Source of the DNA: a virus
IMG/VR virus record: IMGVR_UViG_3300031857_000421
Coordinates: 1 to 42,580 of that record
Direction: 5' to 3' (one strand)
Length of the DNA stretch: 42,580 nucleotides
The position numbers were made by a program, and so were the translations under genes. Positions 37,888-42,580 of the stretch are shown here, one piece after another. The first letter of the stretch is position 1. Each line of letters opens with the position of its first letter. The notes under the pieces are model-generated. The model searched no databases. It was given only the letters and a program-made list of their open reading frames with translations, and had not been told where the DNA came from.

Positions 37888-39539
37888 GCGATTTCCCGAA
37901 CAAAGAAAAGCTCGTTTCCACCGAGGAGCGGCTGGCGAGGATCAACCGGGCGCTGCCGTTTTCGGATGAGGCGGAAAAAGGGGTGTTGTCGTGCTTGATG
38001 CAGGACCCGGAGCGCATTGCGGAGGTGCGGGCGAAGCTGCCGGTCGAGGCGTTTTACCATGTCGGCAGCCGGACGTTGTTCGAGGTGATGCTGGAGATGC
38101 TGGACAAAAACCTGCCGGTGGAGCCGGTGGCGCTGACGCATCGGCTGCGGGACCAGGACAAGCTGGAGCTGGTGGGCGGCGCGGCGCAGGTGACGGAGCT
38201 TTACACCTTCGTGCCGATCGCGGCGCACTACCCGCACTATGTCGGCATCATCCGCGAGAAGTGGGCGCTTCGGCAGACCATTCATGCATGCGCTGAGAGT
38301 ATTGACGAGTGCCTGGCACATGGCAGCGAGGACACGAGCGAGGATGTGACGACCGTGGTAGGCCGTGCCGAGGGGCGCGTGTTTGAGTGCGTGCAGGCTT
38401 TGCAAGCCTCCGGCGAATACTCAACCGGCCCCGTGCATGCGAAGCGTGGCGTGATGGACTGGCTGGAGCGGACGGAGCAGACCATTGCCAATCGTGGCAA
38501 GATCATGGGCATCGAGACGGGTATTCTGGAACTCGATCAGACCGTGCATGGACTCGATGACGCGCAGGGCGAGATTGTCGTCATTGCCGGCCGCCCCGGA
38601 CAGGGCAAGACCGCGATGGCAACGACGCTGATTCACAACCTTGCCGTCGAGCGAGCAGTGCCGGGACTTGTGTTCAGCGCGGAAATGAGCGCGGTGCAGC
38701 TTTACGACCGCATCATCTTGGGCGGCGCTGGCATCGACACATCCAAGGCCATCACCGGCATGTTTTCGCGTGACGATCAGGATGGCATGCGCACGAAGCT
38801 ACGGCAGGTGCAAGGCAGTCCATTGCTCATCAGTGACGGATCAGCCATTTCCACCGCCGACATTCGCAGCCAGGTGCAGGTGGCGAAGCGGCAGCATGGC
38901 ATCCGCTGGATCGTGGTCGATCATTTGCACCTCATCAAAGCCGTCAGCAAACGCGGACTGAAAGACGAGCGCGAGGCGCTGGTGGAGGTGATGGAGACGC
39001 TGCAATTTGTGAAGAAGTTCTACAAGCTCACGGTGCTGCTCATGGTGCAGCTCAACCGTGAAACCGACCGCAACGCGGGCAAGCCGCCGGTGCTGGCGGA
39101 TCTGAGCGGCAGCGCGGCGATTGAATGGTATGCAGACCACGTTTGGATGCAGCACCGCGATCCTTATTTCTTTGGCTGGCACACGCTGAGCGCGGAGAAA
39201 AAGAAAGGCTGGATGGACGCGGTGGAGCCTCGCCGGATGCGGAATCCGCACTGCTGGAGCGCGGGCGAGAAGTATCAGCCGGACGAGGGCGGGTGGGCGC
39301 GGGAGGACTATGAGGAGGACGCCAAGATTTATGTGCGCAAAAACCGGCGAGGCCCGACGCCGGAGCTGCATGTGCGCTTCGAGCCGGAGCGCACCTGGTT
39401 TTCCTCACGCATGCCCAAGCTCAACTCCACCGACTGGCGCGACTGGCAGTTCGGCAGCTACGCGATCCCCAAGAAGGAGACGACCGAGAAACGCGGCCGT
39501 CCGAAGCAAAGCAGTCTCGATGAAGATTTCCCGGATTAA
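37884..39539 (+). CDS. dnaB: replicative DNA helicase, DnaB family
   Basis: 551 residues. The N-terminal domain (~28-140: LPFSDEAEKGVLSCLMQD, YHVGSRTLFEVML) is followed by a linker and a RecA-type ATPase with Walker A GRPGQGKT (236-243), FSAEMS, a Walker B-like IRWIVVDHLHLI, LMVQLNRETD and LADLSGSAAIEWYADHVW. This is the hexameric fork helicase of phage replication. It has a C-terminal insertion with a Trp-rich segment (FFGWHTLSAEKKKGWMDAVE) and a basic tail. ATGA overlap with the YdaU-like gene supports their joint role. Confidence 0.9.
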   Translation: MSDFPNKEKLVSTEERLARINRALPFSDEAEKGVLSCLMQDPERIAEVRAKLPVEAFYHVGSRTLFEVMLEMLDKNLPVEPVALTHRLRDQDKLELVGGAAQVTELYTFVPIAAHYPHYVGIIREKWALRQTIHACAESIDECLAHGSEDTSEDVTTVVGRAEGRVFECVQALQASGEYSTGPVHAKRGVMDWLERTEQTIANRGKIMGIETGILELDQTVHGLDDAQGEIVVIAGRPGQGKTAMATTLIHNLAVERAVPGLVFSAEMSAVQLYDRIILGGAGIDTSKAITGMFSRDDQDGMRTKLRQVQGSPLLISDGSAISTADIRSQVQVAKRQHGIRWIVVDHLHLIKAVSKRGLKDEREALVEVMETLQFVKKFYKLTVLLMVQLNRETDRNAGKPPVLADLSGSAAIEWYADHVWMQHRDPYFFGWHTLSAEKKKGWMDAVEPRRMRNPHCWSAGEKYQPDEGGWAREDYEEDAKIYVRKNRRGPTPELHVRFEPERTWFSSRMPKLNSTDWRDWQFGSYAIPKKETTEKRGRPKQSSLDEDFPD

Positions 39540-39560
39540 CCAAGAACCAAGAACGAAGCT

Positions 39561-40142
39561 ATGAAAGCAAACGAACTTACAATCTTCAAATCCGATGACT
39601 TGGTGCGTTGCATCACTGATGGAATCGCCAACTGGAAAAAGGCAGGCGACATGGTGGTGAATGCCATCGACCACGGAGGCATGAGCCTGCAAAGTATTGC
39701 GGACTCTTGCGGCTCTGAGTGTATCACAGTGGAAGTTTTGGCGCAATTTGAAAGGATTGGGCGCAAGCAGGTGATGCCGCAGGTGTTTGCGTTGCCGTGT
39801 GCGGCGCAGAAATACCTTGAGCGCCTGCCCTACTCCGAGCAGCAGCGTCTTTTGTATGGCGCTGTTCCTGTGGTGCTCATTAAGGATGGCAAGGTAGATG
39901 TGCTGGAGGTGTCAGTGAAAAACCTGACCCGCTACCAATGCAAGCAGGTGTTCAACAGCGGAGGAGTGCGCAGCGTGGAGGCGCAACGCGCCTGGCTGGA
40001 AAGCGAGCGCGAGAAGAAAACGGCGCAGATGTCCAGCCCGCGTCAGGTGCCGTGGATCGTGAAGCAGGGCAAGGTGGTGTTCACGGAACCTTGTGAAATC
40101 AACCGGCATGATCTGGCAACCATTTTGAGTCAAATTGCATGA
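39561..40142 (+). CDS. hypothetical protein, 193 aa
   Basis: Follows the helicase after a low-complexity gap. N-terminal helices (DDLVRCITDGIANWKKAGDM, GGMSLQSIADSCGSECITVE), then a strand-rich middle (RLLYGAVPVVLIKDGKVDVLE) and a C-terminal part with INRHDLATILSQIA. The helical start resembles a regulatory or recombination helper, but no family is clear. Its stop overlaps the next gene (ATGA). Confidence 0.5.
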   Translation: MKANELTIFKSDDLVRCITDGIANWKKAGDMVVNAIDHGGMSLQSIADSCGSECITVEVLAQFERIGRKQVMPQVFALPCAAQKYLERLPYSEQQRLLYGAVPVVLIKDGKVDVLEVSVKNLTRYQCKQVFNSGGVRSVEAQRAWLESEREKKTAQMSSPRQVPWIVKQGKVVFTEPCEINRHDLATILSQIA

Positions 40143-40567
40143 AAACTAAACTGCGAAGACAGCGCAGCGAACGCAAGTTTGCCAAAGTTGCACGTTTGCC
40201 AGAAAACCAATGGGCAAAAAATAATAACATTCGATGGAGAGTCAGTGATTATTTTACGGGCGAACGCCGCCGTTCGTATTTCAAAAACGAAGTGGATGCT
40301 CGTGCCTTTGCAGCGGCGTTAAATGCGGAGTTTGCCAGCGTGCCACCCAAAGAGATTTATGCAGCGTGGGCTTTCGTTGATGAGTGGCTACGGCATTTCG
40401 GTGGAGGCTCGCTGCTAGAGTTAGGCAAAGCGAGAATCTTGGAGCTTCAGCAAAGCCGTCCATCAAGTAGCAAGCAAACCAAAAGATTTATGCAGATGCT
40501 TGCTGCTGGTTTTGACATCAAAACCAAAGCCATTGGTGCTTCAAATCTAATAAGCAAGAACCACTAA
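40139..40567 (+). CDS. AT-rich orphan with integrase-arm-like N-terminus, 142 aa
   Basis: Noticeably more AT-rich than its neighbours, suggesting recent acquisition. Residues ~30-62 (IRWRVSDYFTGERRRSYFKN, then DARAFAAALNAEF) resemble the AP2-like three-strand N-terminal domain of tyrosine integrases, but the catalytic part is absent; the rest is helical with a Gly-Gly-Ser hinge. It may be a DNA-binding remnant or a standalone accessory factor. It is ATGA-coupled upstream. Confidence 0.5.
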   Translation: MKTKLRRQRSERKFAKVARLPENQWAKNNNIRWRVSDYFTGERRRSYFKNEVDARAFAAALNAEFASVPPKEIYAAWAFVDEWLRHFGGGSLLELGKARILELQQSRPSSSKQTKRFMQMLAAGFDIKTKAIGASNLISKNH

Positions 40568-40595
40568 CCAATAACTCATAACTAATAACACACCC

Positions 40596-41012
40596 ATGCC
40601 TAACAAACTAAACGCCTACCTCGACCCGCTGAAACTTCAGGGCGCGGTTTTGATGACCCTGAAAGACAAGACCGGCGCACCGACCGAGTGCCTGGTGATC
40701 CCGTTGAAAAACTCGCGGATTCGCCGGGCGGAACGATCTGGCAAGCTCGGGTTGTCCATCGACCTGGTGCCGAATCGGGATGGCAAAGACGAGTTTGGCA
40801 ACACGCACTGGATCAAGGAAAGCACCACGAAGGCGGAACGCGAAAGCGCCACGCCGCCGAATCTGCCGTTTCTTGGCAATGCCCGCGAGTATGACGCTGC
40901 CACAGGCGGCCAGCGCACGGCGCGGCCTGCCGGTGGTGTGCTGGTGACGGGCGTTGGCGGCGATTCAGCGCCGATGGCGGAGGGGATGGAAGACGATGAG
41001 ATACCGTTTTGA
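40596..41012 (+). CDS. SSB-like single-stranded DNA-binding protein
   Basis: 138 residues. The C-terminus ends MEDDEIPF, the acidic tip with terminal Pro-Phe that SSBs use to dock partners, after a Gly/Ala-rich linker. The N-terminal half (ALKLQ-type strands, VLMTLKDKTG, CLVIPLKNSRI, LGLSIDLVPN) could be an OB-like fold, though it is short and not typical of bacterial SSB. It is close to the helicase, fitting a replication role. The leader (40568-40595) is low-complexity, without a ribosome-binding site. Confidence 0.65.
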   Translation: MPNKLNAYLDPLKLQGAVLMTLKDKTGAPTECLVIPLKNSRIRRAERSGKLGLSIDLVPNRDGKDEFGNTHWIKESTTKAERESATPPNLPFLGNAREYDAATGGQRTARPAGGVLVTGVGGDSAPMAEGMEDDEIPF

Positions 41013-41052
41013 CCGCAACACTCTCCCATGAGGAGGGCGTAAAGGAGAAACT

Positions 41053-41577
41053 ATGACACCTACGACATCACCGCCCTCCGAATTGGGAGCAGCACATGGT
41101 TCAGCCTGGAAGGTGATCTTTTTGGACATTGACGGCGTTCTCTCATCATTCGGCCTTCGTGGACTTTGCGGAACGAGGCTCGACCTATTCGCCGACATCG
41201 TGAAGCAGACGGGCGCGGAGGTGGTGCTATCATCAACATGGAGATATCCACACTGCCGTGATCAACGCATGAGGCTGCAACAGGAACTTGGAAAGCGAGA
41301 TGTGGAGTTCTTCGGCATGACTCCGATTGTTGGGACGAATCGCGGTCAAGAAATTAAGCAATGGCTCAGCTCAGCCAGTCGCCGCCATCAGATCAACTTC
41401 GTGATTCTCGATGACGATCCGAACAATGAAATGGGCGAGCTAAAACCAAATCTTGTCAAATGTGACGGATACTCAGGACTCACGCCCGACATCGCCGCAG
41501 AGGTGGTGCGTCGGCTGAACGCTCAATCTCTGCCAACCCTGGGGCACGACCAGGGCAACACGACAAAGGCCCAATAA
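41053..41577 (+). CDS. HAD-superfamily phosphatase-like protein
   Basis: 174 residues. HAD motif I DIDGV at 25-29 (nucleophile Asp25, acid/base Asp27) and motif II in VLSSTWR (58-64), with later DDDPN as motif IV. The family with WR after the second motif includes phage and RNA-repair HAD domains that remove 3' or 5' phosphates. The true substrate is unknown. A strong AAAGGAG site lies just upstream, inside a four-codon leader (ATGAGGAGGGCGTAA at 41027). It ends two bases before the next gene. Confidence 0.75.
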   Translation: MTPTTSPPSELGAAHGSAWKVIFLDIDGVLSSFGLRGLCGTRLDLFADIVKQTGAEVVLSSTWRYPHCRDQRMRLQQELGKRDVEFFGMTPIVGTNRGQEIKQWLSSASRRHQINFVILDDDPNNEMGELKPNLVKCDGYSGLTPDIAAEVVRRLNAQSLPTLGHDQGNTTKAQ

Positions 41578-41578
41578 C

Positions 41579-41989
41579 ATGACCGAAGCAAGCACACTAA
41601 CAATGACCCAAGACCAGCCCCAGAGGTTGGCAGCAGAGCCGGGTTGTCCTCCCGAATGGCTGGAAGAGATAGTCGAAACTATCGGCATTACCGATGGCGT
41701 CGATCTCGTTGAATGGCACCTAGACCAGACGGGCGACTACATCGTCAAAATCGAATACGGCGAGGAAGAAATGAGCTTCCGCGCGGGCACAGATGGCGAG
41801 AGCCACGGCCAAGACTACGATGGCACAATCATCGACATGACCACGACGGATCAAGTGCAGTGGTGGTGCGCTGGTGAACTCTACACGCGGCTCCAAAGGG
41901 CCAAGCGCAAGATCGAGGACTTGGAGGCGAACGGCATGGATGAGAGGGCGCGAAGCTCGACATCCTCAACCACTCACAGCACACTATGA
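41579..41989 (+). CDS. fused small phage protein (right copy)
   Basis: 136 residues. The first ~118 residues include an acidic part (EWLEEIVETIGITDGVDLVE, YIVKIEYGEEEMSF) and the Trp-Trp-Cys segment also seen at the window start. The last 19 residues are the C-terminus of a different gene (156-467 at the left end), joined in frame by loss of 313 bp at CGAACG. Unknown function. The stop overlaps the next gene by ATGA. Confidence 0.6.
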   Translation: MTEASTLTMTQDQPQRLAAEPGCPPEWLEEIVETIGITDGVDLVEWHLDQTGDYIVKIEYGEEEMSFRAGTDGESHGQDYDGTIIDMTTTDQVQWWCAGELYTRLQRAKRKIEDLEANGMDERARSSTSSTTHSTL

Positions 41990-42274
41990 GCGATCCTTCT
42001 CCATCTAATTGTTCTGCCTGCCCTCAGTGCCGAGGGTTTACGATCATTCTGGACTTCCATGGGCGGAGCTTGGGGCAATGCGACATGTGCGAAGGTGCTG
42101 GCATGATGCCTGAGTGCGTTTCCAGGTGGCACGCCTATGGCCAAAGGCTCAAGGCTGAGCGCATCTTTCGAGGCATGACACTTCGGGCGGCAGCTAGGCA
42201 TCTTGGCATAGACGCCTCCAATTTGTCAAAGATGGAACGAGGAATGATCGCGCCTCGTTGTCTTTGGCAGAACG
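41836..42274 (+). repeat. right copy of the duplicated small-gene block
   Basis: Equivalent to 1-752 without bases 99-411. The first 162 bases are identical to the left copy (1-98 joined to 411-474), then ~93% identical until GAACG (42270-42274), after which the copies are unrelated. Confidence 0.8.
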
Positions 42275-42345
42275 TCCCAACTGTGGCGACGGAAGGGGCG
42301 GGAGAAAGCCCCACCGAAGCCGCTCAACTCTCAAGCCAAGATTAA
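41986..42345 (+). CDS. zinc-ribbon plus XRE-type HTH regulator (right copy)
   Basis: 119 residues, paralogue of 464-757 with the same Cys-x-x-Cys zinc part and helix-turn-helix; most differences are conservative (for example K/T in RGF(K/T)IIL and N/D in L(N/D)FHG). It continues past the point where the left copy stops, adding 23 residues (VPTVATEGAGESPTEA...). Both copies probably bind similar sites, so they may compete or form mixed dimers. Confidence 0.7.
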   Translation: MSDPSPSNCSACPQCRGFTIILDFHGRSLGQCDMCEGAGMMPECVSRWHAYGQRLKAERIFRGMTLRAAARHLGIDASNLSKMERGMIAPRCLWQNVPTVATEGAGESPTEAAQLSSQD

Positions 42346-42346
42346 T

Positions 42347-42580
42347 ATGGATACTCCAGCAAGCCCCCCTTCCGTTGCCACCAGTGGCGTGTTATGCGCC
42401 GATGCCCTGCCGTCCCCAGATGACGAGCAAGCGTATTCCGATTGGCTCGACACGCTGACAACTCAATGCACGTGTGAAGGCGTCGATAAGCCGTGTGACG
42501 GCCTGCTGGCTGGCGGTCTCTGTGATGACCTGCATCTTTGCTCTGATGCTTTCGCTGCTGACCTGGATTCGCATAACGCA
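42347..42580 (+). CDS. 5' part of a Cys-rich protein running off the window
   Basis: Opens with ATG 42347, one base after the previous stop, and stays open for 78 codons to the edge. The sequence has a Pro/Ser/Ala start, then WLDTLTTQCTCEGVDKPCDG and CDDLHLCSDAFAADL. Several Cys suggest a metal-binding part. No family is recognised. Confidence 0.55.
   Translation, partial: MDTPASPPSVATSGVLCADALPSPDDEQAYSDWLDTLTTQCTCEGVDKPCDGLLAGGLCDDLHLCSDAFAADLDSHNA

Overview
The window reads as a nearly complete, probably short-tailed (podovirus-like), temperate phage of high GC content. Late genes sit on the left (about 1.5-29 kb, all +), a tRNA-type attachment site and integrase lie at 29.5-31.4 kb, and the regulatory, DNA-modification and replication genes lie on the right (31.5-42.5 kb). 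I infer a host in the Verrucomicrobia or a relative. The basis is a set of low-complexity gap sequences of a kind I associate with those genomes (strings of ATGACGAA/GGACGAA, of GGAGACA, and of AACTTGAAACTT-like words), plus small palindromes. This is not proven.

Layout. 1-757: left copy of a small-gene block that recurs, altered, at 41.8-42.3 kb. 762-2518: a DNA methyltransferase, then an integron-type (IntI-like) tyrosine recombinase coupled by ATGA to the packaging genes. 2515-11988: terminase subunits, small proteins, scaffold, major capsid, head completion, portal. 12075-21022: fibre and surface proteins, then a lysis cluster (papain-like hydrolase, lipoprotein, tiny membrane protein, amidase) and further tail proteins. 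21029-29125: a 2698-residue polyvalent/internal virion protein with two HExxH motifs and an ADP-ribosyltransferase-like domain. 29153-31355: exported protein, attP-like site with a tRNA 3' half, small gene, second tyrosine recombinase. 31539-34276 (-): TGT/DpdA-like base-modification protein, a PPCQ protein, small proteins and a Cro-like regulator. 34353-42580 (+): small early genes, a YdaU-like replication protein, DnaB helicase, an SSB-like protein, a HAD phosphatase and the right copy of the duplicated block.

The most unusual signal joins the two ends of the map. The methyltransferase (762-1469) and the unrelated TGT/DpdA-like gene (32300-31539) are both DNA-modification genes. They start with the same encoded peptide, whose matching codons differ mainly at silent positions, and both are followed by the same ~58-bp non-coding block. 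At the left locus that block directly abuts the IntI-like recombinase gene. This looks like a cassette-exchange arrangement in which different DNA-modification enzymes are swapped between conserved borders. That the IntI-like enzyme does this is a hypothesis, not something the sequence proves.

Translation is tightly coupled. Most neighbouring genes overlap by ATGA or GTGA, so breaks in that pattern mark promoters, repeats or damaged genes.
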